NCBI RefSeq assembly: GCF_049959315.1
Contig: NZ_CP188201.1
DNA from: Serratia proteamaculans_D
Lineage (GTDB): Bacteria; Pseudomonadota; Gammaproteobacteria; Enterobacterales; Enterobacteriaceae
Strand: one strand, 5' to 3'
Length of the DNA: 64,000 bases
Part shown: positions 24,254-33,070 of the stretch, piece by piece
Numbering within the stretch: the first letter of the stretch is position 1
Layout of the letters: every line of letters starts with the position of its first letter
Made by a program: the position numbers and the translations under genes
Notes under the pieces: model-generated
Databases searched by the model: none
The model's input: the letters and a program-made list of their open reading frames with translations, nothing else
Told to the model about the DNA's origin: nothing

Positions 24254-25120
24254 TCATTTGTGACTGTGTTTCCCGGCTAGCGGGGGCAAGGCACTGCCAC
24301 AATATTTACAAAATATCGCCTCTGTCTCATGGCCACCTCTTTGACATTGCTCACAATTACGCCTTTCACGGTTACGTTGCAGCTCCTGCGACATATAGGC
24401 CGTCAGAATGCCGGTCGGCACCGCGATGATTGAATAGCCCAGCAGGATAAGCACCGAGGTCAGCAAGCGCCCCACCGGCGTATGGGGAACGATATCACCG
24501 TATCCCACGGTGGTCAGCGTCACTACCGCCCAATAGACGGAGGCCGCCAGGCTGGTAAAGCCGCCATTACCGCCCTCAATCGCATACATCAAACCGCCAA
24601 AAACGCACAGCACCACGGCGACAAAACCAAAAAACATCGCCAACTTGTGGCGTGCCAGCTTGATGCTGCGCCAGATCATGCCCATCTCACTCATGTAACG
24701 CAGCAGTTTCAGCACCCGTAGCACCCGCAATACCCGCACCACGCGCAGCAGCATCACGAATTCCACCGTCATATGCGGATACAGCCAGATGATGTACAGC
24801 GGCAACACCGTCAGCAAATCAATCACACCGAAAAAGCTCAAGGCGTAATGCTGATCGGCAGGCGTACACCACAGCCGTAGCACGTATTCAAGCGTGAAAA
24901 TGACGGTAAAAATCACCTCGGCCCAGAGGAAAAGATAAACAGCCTCGCGACCAGGCGAGAACAATGCGCTGCCGCCTGGCTCAAGGAACAGCAATACCAC
25001 GCTGAGCAAGGCGGTAATGACCCAAAAAGCCTCCATCCTGCGGCCGCTACGGGAGTGATTGTCGAACAACAGTCGGTAACTGCGTTGGCGTAAGCTCAAC
25101 GCCGCAGTGTCATTGGTCAT
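24254..25120 (-). CDS. Voltage-gated ion channel (K+ channel superfamily) with C-terminal zinc-ribbon-like tail
   Basis: This 288-residue protein has six predicted helices. S4 carries regularly spaced arginines (RVVRVLRVLRVLKLLR), and the pore has the K+ selectivity signature TTVGYGD. After S6 there is a short tail with NCEQC and FCKYCGSA, two CxxC pairs that could bind Zn. It belongs to the bacterial 'ion transporter' family (Kch/KvAP-like). A hairpin CCTC/GAGG followed by TTATAAAAAG just downstream on the minus strand (about 24187-24216) may end the transcript. The physiological trigger is unknown. Confidence 0.85.
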   Translation of the reverse strand: MTNDTAALSLRQRSYRLLFDNHSRSGRRMEAFWVITALLSVVLLFLEPGGSALFSPGREAVYLFLWAEVIFTVIFTLEYVLRLWCTPADQHYALSFFGVIDLLTVLPLYIIWLYPHMTVEFVMLLRVVRVLRVLRVLKLLRYMSEMGMIWRSIKLARHKLAMFFGFVAVVLCVFGGLMYAIEGGNGGFTSLAASVYWAVVTLTTVGYGDIVPHTPVGRLLTSVLILLGYSIIAVPTGILTAYMSQELQRNRERRNCEQCQRGGHETEAIFCKYCGSALPPLAGKHSHK

Positions 25121-25276
25121 AGCCCGATGTCTTATAAGGGAAGTTATTCATAGAGTAGACCCGAACAAGGGCGCCGCCAATGCTTCACATTGTTATTAAT
25201 TACCGGCTACAAATGATAGTAATTCTCGTCTGACTGTTTTATAGTTGCGCTGCGTAACTATAAAGGGAGATTGACC

Positions 25277-25657
25277 ATGCTGAGATGGCATACGCTGGCA
25301 GCGTCCTGCTGCACCGCTCTGTTGATACTGAGCGCCCCCGCCCAGGCGCTGGACCTGTCCTACACCGCACCGGACCCCAGCATCAAGCCGGTGCCCGCAC
25401 CGCAAACTGCCCTTGGCCCAGAAAAAAAAACCAAGCCACCGGTGGTATGGTCGGAAACAGAAGATAAAACCGGTTTTCGCGTTGATATGGAATGTGAACA
25501 TCCCGGCTGCAGTCGCCCGCGCGCCAAGTCGTCTTCGTCGCTTAATTACGGCCCTAATCTCGGCCCGGTGAAAAAAACCGATCGCCGCCGCCAGTCGGAT
25601 CCCTACTCCACCGATCAGGCATCTGATTACAATGTGAGCATGGGTTATCAGTGGTAA
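25277..25657 (+). CDS. Periplasmic hypothetical protein
   Basis: The ATG at 25277 (GGGAGA at 25265-25270) gives 126 residues. A signal peptide is clear: MLRWHTLAASCCTALLILSAPAQA, with AQA before the cleavage site. The mature part is Pro/Lys-rich, then contains ECEHPGCSRPRAK with two Cys that may form a disulfide, and ends YNVSMGYQW, a phrase with an aromatic C-terminus like the last strand of outer-membrane beta-barrels. No family was recognised. A strong terminator follows at 25771-25795. Confidence 0.75.
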   Translation: MLRWHTLAASCCTALLILSAPAQALDLSYTAPDPSIKPVPAPQTALGPEKKTKPPVVWSETEDKTGFRVDMECEHPGCSRPRAKSSSSLNYGPNLGPVKKTDRRRQSDPYSTDQASDYNVSMGYQW

Positions 25658-25770
25658 CTCGGCTTTAAGAGTTATCCCTATATCGGCCGCAGCACAGTGT
25701 TCATACAATGACACTCTGTTCACCACTCCTCCTGGTGCTGAACACAACAAGCTGTGTTGCAATATTTTAT

Positions 25771-25795
25771 GCGCCTCCCTATAGGCGCTTTTTTT
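25771..25795 (+). terminator. Rho-independent terminator
   Basis: GCGCCT-CCCTAT-AGGCGC followed by seven Ts, pointing rightward, 113 bp after the stop of the periplasmic protein gene and upstream of the next small ORF. Confidence 0.88.
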
Positions 25796-25906
25796 ATGTC
25801 TAAATATCAAACACCTGCCGACTTACAGAATGCTCTCATTGCAGCAATACGTGATAGCTGTCACAAATAGCCACTCCTTAGCCATGCTTTATCGGAGGGT
25901 TGTCAG

Positions 25907-26023
25907 ATGGCGACTGAATATTTATCTTTGCTGGCCGTATTAGCCGGCATCGCAGGATTCGCACTGTATAAGCACTTTAAATCACAGAAGAAAAGTACCC
26001 TGCTGCGTCCACACGATCGTTAA
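25907..26023 (+). CDS. Small single-helix membrane protein (38 residues)
   Basis: An ORF from ATG 25907 to TAA 26023 with GGAGGG about 9 bp upstream. The peptide begins MATEYLSLLAVLAGIAGFAL, a single hydrophobic helix, and ends with a basic tail (KHFKSQKKSTLLRPHDR). N-terminal acid and C-terminal positive charges predict the tail on the cytoplasmic side. The layout is that of small inner-membrane stress proteins. No family was recognised. Confidence 0.6.
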   Translation: MATEYLSLLAVLAGIAGFALYKHFKSQKKSTLLRPHDR

Positions 26024-26167
26024 TGCAAGCGTACAGGGGTAGGGCATTAACACCCTGCCCCTGGCCACAGAATCGCACTCTGTCATTTTTTTATCACAAA
26101 ATTGTCACAATACAGCCATATCATGGTCGACGATTATCCGCACTGGCTTAATACCAAGGATTTCGTT

Positions 26168-26377
26168 ATGACCACCATTAGAGCAACCAACCACCAGGAA
26201 GCCGAAAAGCTGATCCGCTACGGCACGGCAAAAAAAATCGAACTGGCCTATGACATCGACAGCGACGACTTTTTCCAGCTCGCCAGCCTGTGGTGTGATC
26301 GAGGCGCCAAAATCTCCAAAGGGAAAGAACATTTTATCGTCTCGCTAAAAGGTTTCCGCATCCCGCCCAATGACTGA
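26168..26377 (+). CDS. Small hypothetical protein (69 residues)
   Basis: The frame is open from 26102, but the ATG at 26168 has AAGGA at 26156-26160 and is preferred. The product (MTTIRATNHQEAEKL, then IELAYDIDSDDFFQLASLW and GFRIPPND) looks soluble with alternating helix and strand and no signal peptide. No family was recognised. It is a single gene between the small membrane ORF and the quinone oxidoreductase gene. Confidence 0.65.
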   Translation: MTTIRATNHQEAEKLIRYGTAKKIELAYDIDSDDFFQLASLWCDRGAKISKGKEHFIVSLKGFRIPPND

Positions 26378-26535
26378 TCCCATGCCGCCCCTGCGGCGGC
26401 GCCCCACCTTTTCCCTTGCGACCGCCCTATGATCCACATTCTCCCTTCGGCATTTCTGTAATATAAAACATGAATTACAGCAGGCGGTTACCTACACTGG
26501 TTACTGCGCCTGAACGCCAACTGAGGAGAATCACC

Positions 26536-27543
26536 ATGTCAGCCAACCCAGCGCTGCCCAGCACCATGAAAGTCGTCGAAATCAGCCAGCCTGGCGAACC
26601 AGAGGTTCTGATTAGCAGCCAAAGACCGCTGCCAACCCTGCAACAGGGAGAAATTCTGGTGAAAGTCGCGGCCGCCGGCGTTAACCGCCCTGACGTGTTG
26701 CAACGCCGCGGCCAATACGCACCGCCTGCTGGCGCATCGGATATTCCTGGCCTGGAGATCGCCGGTACCGTTGTCGCTACCGGCGTTGGGGTACAAAATT
26801 ACGCCATCGGCGACGCAGTTTGCGCCCTGATTGCCGGCGGCGGCTACGCAGAATACTGCAAAGTGCATGAGAGCAATGCGCTGCCGGTCCCCGCGGGCTT
26901 TAGCCTGATTGAAGCGGCGGCGATCCCGGAAACCTTCTTTACGGTTTGGGTCAACGTGTTTCAACGCGGGCGCCTTAAGGCCGGAGAAACCGTGTTGATC
27001 CACGGCGGCACCTCCGGTATCGGCACTGTCGCCACCCTGCTGGCGAAAGCCTTTTGCGCCAAGGTGATCACCACCGTCGGCTCCGAAGAAAAGCGCCAGG
27101 CCAGTCTGGCATTGGGTGCCGATGTGGCGATTAACTACCGAAGTGAAGATTTTGTTGAGCAGACCCAGCGCGCCACTAACGGCAAGGGAGCCGACGTGAT
27201 TGTCGATTTGATTGCCGGTGACTACGTGGCGAAGAACTATCAGGCGGCGGCGATGGACGGCCGCATTGTGCAAATCGGCACCCAGAACGGCGTGGTGAAG
27301 GAACTGAACCTGATGCCGCTGCTGATCAAGCGCCTGACCCATACCGGCTCGACCTTGCGTGCACGCAGCGTGGAAGATAAAGCGCAAATTGCCGCTGATT
27401 TACACCAGAAGGTGTGGCCACTGCTGGAGCGCGGTGCATTAAAACCGCAGATATTCAAAACCTTCCCGTTGGAACAGGCCGCCGAAGCCCATGCGCTGAT
27501 GGAGTCCAGTCAGCATATCGGTAAAATCATGCTGACTATCTAG
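26536..27543 (+). CDS. NAD(P)H quinone oxidoreductase, zinc-free MDR family
   Basis: The start at 26536 (GAGGAGA at 26523-26529) gives 335 residues; the upstream in-frame start is rejected. It has a GroES-like N-terminal domain (AAGVNRPDVLQRRGQY), a Rossmann domain with HGGTSGIGTVA (AxxGxxG-like nucleotide loop) and no structural-zinc cysteine cluster. Close relatives include the PIG3/TP53I3-type and Qor-type reductases that reduce quinones with NADPH. A 9-bp GC-rich terminator hairpin follows at 27552-27577. Confidence 0.88.
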   Translation: MSANPALPSTMKVVEISQPGEPEVLISSQRPLPTLQQGEILVKVAAAGVNRPDVLQRRGQYAPPAGASDIPGLEIAGTVVATGVGVQNYAIGDAVCALIAGGGYAEYCKVHESNALPVPAGFSLIEAAAIPETFFTVWVNVFQRGRLKAGETVLIHGGTSGIGTVATLLAKAFCAKVITTVGSEEKRQASLALGADVAINYRSEDFVEQTQRATNGKGADVIVDLIAGDYVAKNYQAAAMDGRIVQIGTQNGVVKELNLMPLLIKRLTHTGSTLRARSVEDKAQIAADLHQKVWPLLERGALKPQIFKTFPLEQAAEAHALMESSQHIGKIMLTI

Positions 27544-27551
27544 CTCACGCG

Positions 27552-27583
27552 CCCCCCGCAGTAGTGGTTGCGGGGGGACGTTT
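27552..27583. terminator. Terminator between quinone oxidoreductase and EEP-family genes
   Basis: CCCCCCGCA/TGCGGGGGG, a 9-bp stem with an 8-base loop, followed by ACGTTTT on the plus strand. The convergent minus-strand gene ends right beside it. Confidence 0.75.
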
Positions 27584-28663
27584 TCAACTGCCTGGGGTGT
27601 GTACTTCCTCCGGCATGGAGTCGGTATTGGCTAACTTCTCTTGCGCCAGCGCTTCGTCTTCGCTGTCTTTCTCCAGGCTTTCCTGCTGTGCCCCCTGCTT
27701 CGGCGAGTACACCAGTTCCACCATGATCGGGAAGTGATCCGAGCCGACGCTGGTTAAGCGGCGCAGTGAGCCAAGCACAAAATGATCGCTATGAAACACG
27801 TGGTCCAGGGGCCAACGCAGGAACGGATAACCGGCGTGGAAAGTGCTGAACATGCCACGCCCACGGCGCGGATCCAGCAGGCCGCTGACTTTTAGAAACA
27901 GCCGCGTGGTGGTCGACCAGGCCACATCGTTCAAATCGCCGGTCACAATCACCGGAAACTCCGATTTGGCCGCACTTTTTCCCACCATCACCAGCTCGGC
28001 ATCGCGATCTTCCGACTCTTCATTCTCGGTCGGGCTCGGCGGCATCGGGTGTACACAGTGCAGGCGCACCTGCGGTCCTTGCGGTAAATGCACCATCATA
28101 TGCATTGATGGGATCTGCTCATCCACCAGATATTGTATTTGTGCATCGCTAAGTTTCAGCCGCGAATAGACATGCATGCCGTACAGGTTATCCAGCGGGC
28201 ATTTCAAGCTGTGAGGATAGTCCTGTTCCAGCACCGACAGCTGCTGCTCCCACCAGGCGTCGGTTTCTACCGCCACCAGCACGTCCGGCCTTTCGGTCGC
28301 CACCAACGCCAGCAGTTTCTCCGCCTGGCGATTGGGCGTTAACACGTTGGACACCAAAATGCGGATACGCGGTTTCTTCTGGTAGCCGGTAAAATCCAGC
28401 ACCTGGGGTTTGCTCAGCCGGGTATAAGGGTAAATCCACGCAGCCTGATAAGCCACACAGGCCAGGTTCACGGCCATCATGCCCCACACCCAGGGTGACA
28501 GCGGTACAAACAGCAGGTTAAGCAATAACACCAGCAGCGAGAGCGCCAGTATTTGCAGGCGGGGGAAATCCCACACCCGGATCCACCAGGCTGCATGCTT
28601 TGAAAGTGGCGCGATAGTCACCAGCGCCAGCAAAAGCGTCAGTATGGCAGTTATCCCTGTCAC
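27584..28663 (-). CDS. Membrane-anchored endonuclease/exonuclease/phosphatase family protein
   Basis: This 359-residue protein has two to three N-terminal membrane helices (about residues 1-80), then an EEP domain: ILVSNVLTPNRQ (Asn), VAVETDAWW (metal-binding Glu), VIVTGDLNDVAW (Asp/Asn pair) and TSVGSDHFPIMVEL (Asp-His at the end). EEP enzymes cut phosphodiester bonds in nucleic acids or lipids. The catalytic domain after the helices probably faces the periplasm. The C-terminal 35 residues are acidic and low-complexity. Similar to YafD-like proteins; the substrate is unknown. Confidence 0.82.
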   Translation of the reverse strand: MTGITAILTLLLALVTIAPLSKHAAWWIRVWDFPRLQILALSLLVLLLNLLFVPLSPWVWGMMAVNLACVAYQAAWIYPYTRLSKPQVLDFTGYQKKPRIRILVSNVLTPNRQAEKLLALVATERPDVLVAVETDAWWEQQLSVLEQDYPHSLKCPLDNLYGMHVYSRLKLSDAQIQYLVDEQIPSMHMMVHLPQGPQVRLHCVHPMPPSPTENEESEDRDAELVMVGKSAAKSEFPVIVTGDLNDVAWSTTTRLFLKVSGLLDPRRGRGMFSTFHAGYPFLRWPLDHVFHSDHFVLGSLRRLTSVGSDHFPIMVELVYSPKQGAQQESLEKDSEDEALAQEKLANTDSMPEEVHTPGS

Positions 28664-28772
28664 GGTTAATTCCTCATCATTGATCCGGGCCTGTCGGGGT
28701 GACGGCCTCCTGACTGCCGCTTCGTGCGGCAGCCAAAGATTGCCATAAAAAACGCCCGTCCCGCCAGCCGAC

Positions 28773-29825
28773 TTAAGGAATTATCTTGCGACGGCGAAAT
28801 TCGTCAAACAGCGTGAACAGCATCGCTTCGGTTTCGACAAATTGATGGAAGCCAAAACGGCGTGCCTTACTGCCATCGGCAAACATGTCGTAATCCCACG
28901 AGAAAACAAAATCGGCAAAACGCCAACTCGCCACCGCACGGTAATCCGTCTCGACCAAATCATGCCGTTGCGCCAACGTCTGCCACAGCTCACTTTTATC
29001 CGCCATCACCGACTCCAGCGGCATCGGCAACGGCGGTGCCACTTCCAGCTCAAAATAGCCGGCAATTTTCGGCCACAGCTCGCTCCAGCGGAACAGGTCA
29101 CCGTTATTGATGTTAAATGCCTGATTAGCCGCCGCCGGCTCCGTCGCCGCCCACAAGGTAGCCCGCGCCAGTAACCCGGCATCGGTCATTTCCAGCAGGC
29201 TGTGGTAAGCCCCAGGTTTGCCGGGAAAGCGCAGTGGCAGCCCCAGCGCCTTGCTGATCGAGGCATAAACCGCCAGGGTCAGCGCCAGATTCATCGGGTT
29301 GCCCAGCGAGAAACCGCCGACGACGCTGGGGCGAATGGCGCTCCAGTGCCAGTTTTTCCCCTGCTGGCGCTGTTCAAGATAGCTTTGCTGCTCCAGGTTG
29401 AACTCCGGCGGCATGTGCCCGGCATCACTCTCACGCGCCGGGGTTTTGAACGGCCCCAAATGGGCGCCATACACTTTATAACCTTGCATCAGGCTAATGT
29501 GCTCCAGCCCGTGCGCCACCGGTTCCAACGCCTCCACCACGTTGCTTAACATCGCCAGGTTTGGCGCCACCAGCCCCGCCCAGTCCGGTGCATCCTGATA
29601 GGCAGCGTAGAAAATGTGGCTGACCTGGGTCAGCGGTCGCAAGGCATCAGCCGTTGCCTGTGCATCCAACAGATCGACCGCCAGATAACGCACCTGCGGC
29701 CGGTCAATGCCTCCACGACGCGACAGGCCAATCACCTGCCAACCTTGCTGTTCCAGCTCTTCAATCAGCTTGCCGCCAATAACGCCGTTAGCGCCGACCA
29801 CCAGCGCCAGTTTTTCGTTTTGCAT
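28773..29825 (-). CDS. SDR-family NAD(P)-dependent reductase (PRISE-like)
   Basis: This 350-residue protein starts with an atypical Rossmann motif (LVVGANGVIGGKLIEEL) and contains the YKVYGAHLG stretch with NWHWSAIRPSVVGGFS. This fits the PRISE (progesterone 5-beta-reductase/iridoid synthase-like) branch of extended SDRs, which reduce enone substrates with NADPH. It is divergent from a LysR regulator with a 115-bp promoter region, so that regulator is its likely controller. Confidence 0.85.
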   Translation of the reverse strand: MQNEKLALVVGANGVIGGKLIEELEQQGWQVIGLSRRGGIDRPQVRYLAVDLLDAQATADALRPLTQVSHIFYAAYQDAPDWAGLVAPNLAMLSNVVEALEPVAHGLEHISLMQGYKVYGAHLGPFKTPARESDAGHMPPEFNLEQQSYLEQRQQGKNWHWSAIRPSVVGGFSLGNPMNLALTLAVYASISKALGLPLRFPGKPGAYHSLLEMTDAGLLARATLWAATEPAAANQAFNINNGDLFRWSELWPKIAGYFELEVAPPLPMPLESVMADKSELWQTLAQRHDLVETDYRAVASWRFADFVFSWDYDMFADGSKARRFGFHQFVETEAMLFTLFDEFRRRKIIP

Positions 29826-29940
29826 GTTATGTCTCCGCTTCAGTATCTATTGAGACTTTCACTGTGATTGATTAGTTAAGCTTGCGGTAGAGGGGGTTTA
29901 TGACTATCACTTATAAGTAAAATCTATAGATGGAGGAGCG

Positions 29941-30873
29941 ATGGACAAGCTAAACGCCATGCAGACTTTTGTTCGGGTAGCCGAATTGGGCAGCCTGTCG
30001 GCCGCCGCTCGCGATCTGGGCCTGACACAACCGGCGGTCAGCCAACAGATCGCCGGCCTGGAGCAACAGCTGCGCGCACAACTGCTGTTTCGCAGCACCC
30101 GCGCCGTTACGCTGACCGATGCCGGCGCAGGCTATTATCGGCAAATCAAACCGATTCTGGCGGCGGTGGGTGAAGCGGAAGAAGTACTGCATGGACAAAA
30201 CCTGCGGCTGCAAGGGTCGTTACGCATCCATGCACCAACAGGTTTCGGCCAACAACACCTGACGCCGCTGGCGATCGCCTTTCAGCAACAACATCCGCAA
30301 CTGAACATCGAGCTGTTGCTGGACGATCGTCGCGCGGATGTTATCGGTGAAGGCATTGATGTCGCGATCCGCTTTGGCGAACTGAGTTCACCTGGCACGG
30401 TGGCGCGACGGCTGGGAGAGTTACAACGTATTCTGGTGGCCTCGCCGGCCTACCTGGCGGCACAGGGTGAACCGCAAACCCTGGCAGAGCTGGCAACCCA
30501 TCCACACATCCGCTATAGCGGTCTGAGCGACGCAGACACGCTGACGTTAATCGGCCCACATGGCCCCGAGATGGTGGAGCTACGTCCGGTATTTCGCGCT
30601 AACAATACATTTTCACTGCTGGCGGCGATTGAGTCGGGGCTGGGTATTGGCGGCGCACAGCGACCGTTGATCGGTCGGCAATTGGCGAGTGGCACACTGG
30701 TGCCCATTTTGCCGGCCTGGCGTTATCCGCCGATGGCGCTGCATGCGGTTTATCCCGCTGCGCGCTTTATTCCCGGTAAGGTGCGGGCCTGGGTGGAGTA
30801 TTTGCTGACGGCATTGGGGAACATTGAAGGCATGAGGTTAAACTATGCCCCCGACCAGGCGCCGGGGGCATAA
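29941..30873 (+). CDS. LysR-family transcriptional regulator
   Basis: This 310-residue protein has the N-terminal helix-turn-helix (MQTFVRVAELGSLSAAARDL, then TQPAVSQQIAGLEQQL) and a substrate-binding domain. The pattern RRLGELQRILVASPAYL places it in the CrgA/AaeR-like group whose members usually repress or activate a divergent reductase gene. The 115-bp intergenic region to the SDR gene contains CTTATAAG, a candidate part of a LysR site. An 8-bp inverted repeat overlaps its 3' end. Confidence 0.88.
   Translation: MDKLNAMQTFVRVAELGSLSAAARDLGLTQPAVSQQIAGLEQQLRAQLLFRSTRAVTLTDAGAGYYRQIKPILAAVGEAEEVLHGQNLRLQGSLRIHAPTGFGQQHLTPLAIAFQQQHPQLNIELLLDDRRADVIGEGIDVAIRFGELSSPGTVARRLGELQRILVASPAYLAAQGEPQTLAELATHPHIRYSGLSDADTLTLIGPHGPEMVELRPVFRANNTFSLLAAIESGLGIGGAQRPLIGRQLASGTLVPILPAWRYPPMALHAVYPAARFIPGKVRAWVEYLLTALGNIEGMRLNYAPDQAPGA
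30846..30870. terminator. Hairpin at the LysR/yidB convergent ends
   Basis: TGCCCCCG/CGGGGGCA with a 9-base loop lies in the last codons of the LysR gene, 7 bp from the yidB stop. No long T-run; it probably works weakly in both directions. Confidence 0.5.
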
Positions 30874-30876
30874 ACA

Positions 30877-31266
30877 TTATTTGAACAGTTTACCGACCAT
30901 ATCGCCCAGTTCATTGCTGTCCTGCTGCACTTCGCCATTTGGCGACGCGGCGTCAGCGACCGTTGGCAGGAACTGCGCAATAGTGGCGGATGCCTGAGCC
31001 GGATCGACACCCAGCTTTTCGGCCAGTTGGTTGATGGCATCGCTGCCCAGTGCCTGCTGCACGTGATCTCCGTTGATCTGCTGGTTTTCACCGTTACCCA
31101 GCCATGAACCGACTACATCGCCGAATTGCCCCTGACGGAACTTGTCCAGGATCGCCTGCAGGCCACCCTGTTGCTCAACCCATTGCATAATGGCGACGTA
31201 ATCGATGCCTTTACCACCGTTGGCACCGCCGAGAATGTTACCCAATACGCTATCAAAAAGACCCAT
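30877..31266 (-). CDS. yidB: YidB family (DUF937) protein
   Basis: This 129-residue protein is recognised by MGLFDSVLGNILGG, VQQALGSDAINQLAEKLG (quoted in parts) and IAQFLPTVADAASPNG. The family is small, soluble and helical, and its function is unknown. It is convergent with the LysR gene (3-bp gap) and downstream of the glsB-like gene on the same strand, separated by a terminator. Confidence 0.9.
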   Translation of the reverse strand: MGLFDSVLGNILGGANGGKGIDYVAIMQWVEQQGGLQAILDKFRQGQFGDVVGSWLGNGENQQINGDHVQQALGSDAINQLAEKLGVDPAQASATIAQFLPTVADAASPNGEVQQDSNELGDMVGKLFK

Positions 31267-31320
31267 GGTAATCCCCTTCCAGCCGTCGGCTCAGGCCGCT
31301 CGACCCTTGTGATTTAACGA

Positions 31321-31343
31321 AAAAAGGGCCGCCGTAGCGACCC
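31321..31343 (-). terminator. Terminator of the GlsB/YeaQ-like gene
   Basis: On the minus strand GGGTCGC-TACG-GCGGCCC (one mismatch in the stem) is followed by TTTTT, 18 bp after the stop of the membrane protein gene. Confidence 0.75.
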
Positions 31344-31360
31344 TGTTGATCAGCATCTGA

Positions 31361-31609
31361 TTAGTTTCTGATCTTTCTGTAGACAAAAAGCACCACCAGG
31401 GCACCGATAACTGCGACAACAAAGCTGCCCAGATTAAAGCCATCAACGCGACCCATACCGAAGAAGGTACTGATATAGCCGCCGACAACGGCACCGATGA
31501 TCCCCAGAATGACGGTCACGATAAAGCCACCACCGTCTTTGCCCGGCATGATCCATTTAGCCAAGATACCGGCGATTAACCCAAAAATGATCCAGGAAAT
31601 AATGCCCAT
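31361..31609 (-). CDS. GlsB/YeaQ/YmgE family stress-response membrane protein
   Basis: This 82-residue protein has three predicted helices and the family signatures IFGLIAGILAKWIMPG, VTVILGIIGAVVGGYI and GSFVVAVIGALVVL. Members are transglycosylase-associated inner-membrane proteins induced by general stress in Enterobacterales. It has its own terminator and so is probably transcribed alone. Confidence 0.92.
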   Translation of the reverse strand: MGIISWIIFGLIAGILAKWIMPGKDGGGFIVTVILGIIGAVVGGYISTFFGMGRVDGFNLGSFVVAVIGALVVLFVYRKIRN

Positions 31610-31897
31610 TTTTACTCTCCCTATTACCTTTTGCCTTAAGAAACCCTATCACCAGACCCACGACGGCGCCTGCTCGGTACTTTTACACCTGCCCCTTCCC
31701 TTAACGGCAGAACGATACAGGGTAAATCTCGATAAACACGCGTCTTCACACAACTACTATAGTCAAATATCAGCAGTTTACCCATTTCCGTCCGTCTGAA
31801 TTTGCCTGTACGAAAATTAGCCGCATTCATCTCGCTGTCATTTGCACCGGCTATAATAAAAGGAACGACAGGTTAGGCTTCACGCCGGAGACCGACC
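31610..31897. other. Intergenic region with no clear gene
   Basis: It separates the GlsB-like gene (minus strand) from a tiny plus-strand ORF. A good -10 hexamer TATAAT lies at about 31852-31857, reading toward the tiny ORF. Nothing else is seen. Confidence 0.5.
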
Positions 31898-31987
31898 ATG
31901 ACCAACACGCCGTTTATACTGATACTGGCAGCAATTTATGCCCTGGCTGCGGTCTGGGATGGCTCAGCCGCCCTGCTGTTGATGTAA
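31898..31987 (+). CDS. Very small hydrophobic protein (29 residues)
   Basis: ATG 31898 to TAA 31987, with GGAG at 31887-31890 well spaced and a TATAAT box about 40 bp upstream. The peptide MTNTPFILILAAIYALAAVW continues to DGSAALLLM; it is almost entirely one membrane helix. Small single-helix proteins of this kind often modulate a transporter or sensor kinase in the inner membrane. No known member was recognised; promoter and ribosome site support expression. Confidence 0.5.
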   Translation: MTNTPFILILAAIYALAAVWDGSAALLLM

Positions 31988-32114
31988 TGTTACACATCCT
32001 TTGTCACTTTTTTGGCGCTTTTAATTGTGTCTTGTTTTTACAGAAAGTTAATCACCTGAAAGCCAAGAAGAAATAGGGGGTCACCTGGATAAAAATCCCA
32101 TAAGCCAGCCGACC

Positions 32115-33017
32115 TCAGGTTTCGCAAAACGGCTTGATTAACTGGCTGAACCATTCGGCAAATGCGGTTAAACGCGCCGAACGCTGACGACGATGGGGAT
32201 AAAGCAAAGCCATGCTCATTGCCGGTGGCCGGGCCTGCGGCAAGATCTCGCACAGGCTGCCGTTATCCAGGTAGTGTTGAACATCAAAACGCGGTATCTG
32301 CATCATTCCCAACCCCACCAGGCAACAACCGATATAGTTTTCCACGTTGTTCACCGTCACCCGGCTAGGCAAGGTTTTTTCAAAAAGCTGTCCATCCTGC
32401 TGCCACTGCCAGCTATCCGCCCCAGCCAAAGTCGGCTGCGCATAGCCCACCACCCAGTGATCCTCCAACTGGGCAGGTTGTTCCGGGGTCCCGTAGCGCT
32501 GCAAATAATCCGGGCTGGCACAGTTGATCATACTCAGGCGGCCCAGCGGCTGGCTGACCAGACTGCTGTCGCTGAGGCTACCGACACGCACCACGCAGTC
32601 GATCCCTTCCTGGATCAGATCGACGGAACGGTCGCTGGCGCTGAGAAACAGTTGAATTTCGGGATACTGCAGAAAAAAGTCGGGCAGCGCCGGCACGATC
32701 ATTCTCCGGGCGATACGGCTGGGGACATCGACCGTCAAACGACCCCCGATCGGGCCATTTTGTCGGTGAAACAGACTTTCCAATGCCTGCACGTCAAACA
32801 GCAGGCTGCGTGCCTTTTCGAGCAACAGTTCACCGTCGCTGGTCAGTTGTACCCGGCGAGTGGTGCGATGAAACAGGCGGGCGCCCATTTCATGTTCCAA
32901 TTGCTGGATCGCGGCCGAAACCGTGGTTTTTGGCATCAGCAGGATCTGCGAAACCCGGATAAAACTGCCCACTTCGGCCACCTGGATAAAGACCCGCAAT
33001 CTCCCTATTTTATCCAC
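32115..33017 (-). CDS. LysR-family transcriptional regulator
   Basis: This 300-residue regulator has the helix-turn-helix (LRVFIQVAEVGSFIRVSQIL, then PKTTVSAAIQQLEHEMG) and a standard effector domain. It lies 53 bp downstream of an SDR gene on the same strand, which suggests co-transcription and shared function. The effector is unknown. Confidence 0.88.
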   Translation of the reverse strand: MDKIGRLRVFIQVAEVGSFIRVSQILLMPKTTVSAAIQQLEHEMGARLFHRTTRRVQLTSDGELLLEKARSLLFDVQALESLFHRQNGPIGGRLTVDVPSRIARRMIVPALPDFFLQYPEIQLFLSASDRSVDLIQEGIDCVVRVGSLSDSSLVSQPLGRLSMINCASPDYLQRYGTPEQPAQLEDHWVVGYAQPTLAGADSWQWQQDGQLFEKTLPSRVTVNNVENYIGCCLVGLGMMQIPRFDVQHYLDNGSLCEILPQARPPAMSMALLYPHRRQRSARLTAFAEWFSQLIKPFCET

Positions 33018-33070
33018 CGGCAGTGCATCCTGTTAAACAGGCTGCGGCATCGGCCGCAGCAAAATTGATA

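Noticed and set aside
25196..25810. 204-codon minus-strand ORF
   Set aside because: It covers the periplasmic protein gene and its terminator in reverse; the plus-strand ORF has a signal peptide and a good ribosome site.
28714..28732. CTGCCGC/GCGGCAG hairpin between the EEP and SDR genes
   Set aside because: A clean 7-bp stem, but no T-run on either strand and no clear role; not reported as a terminator.
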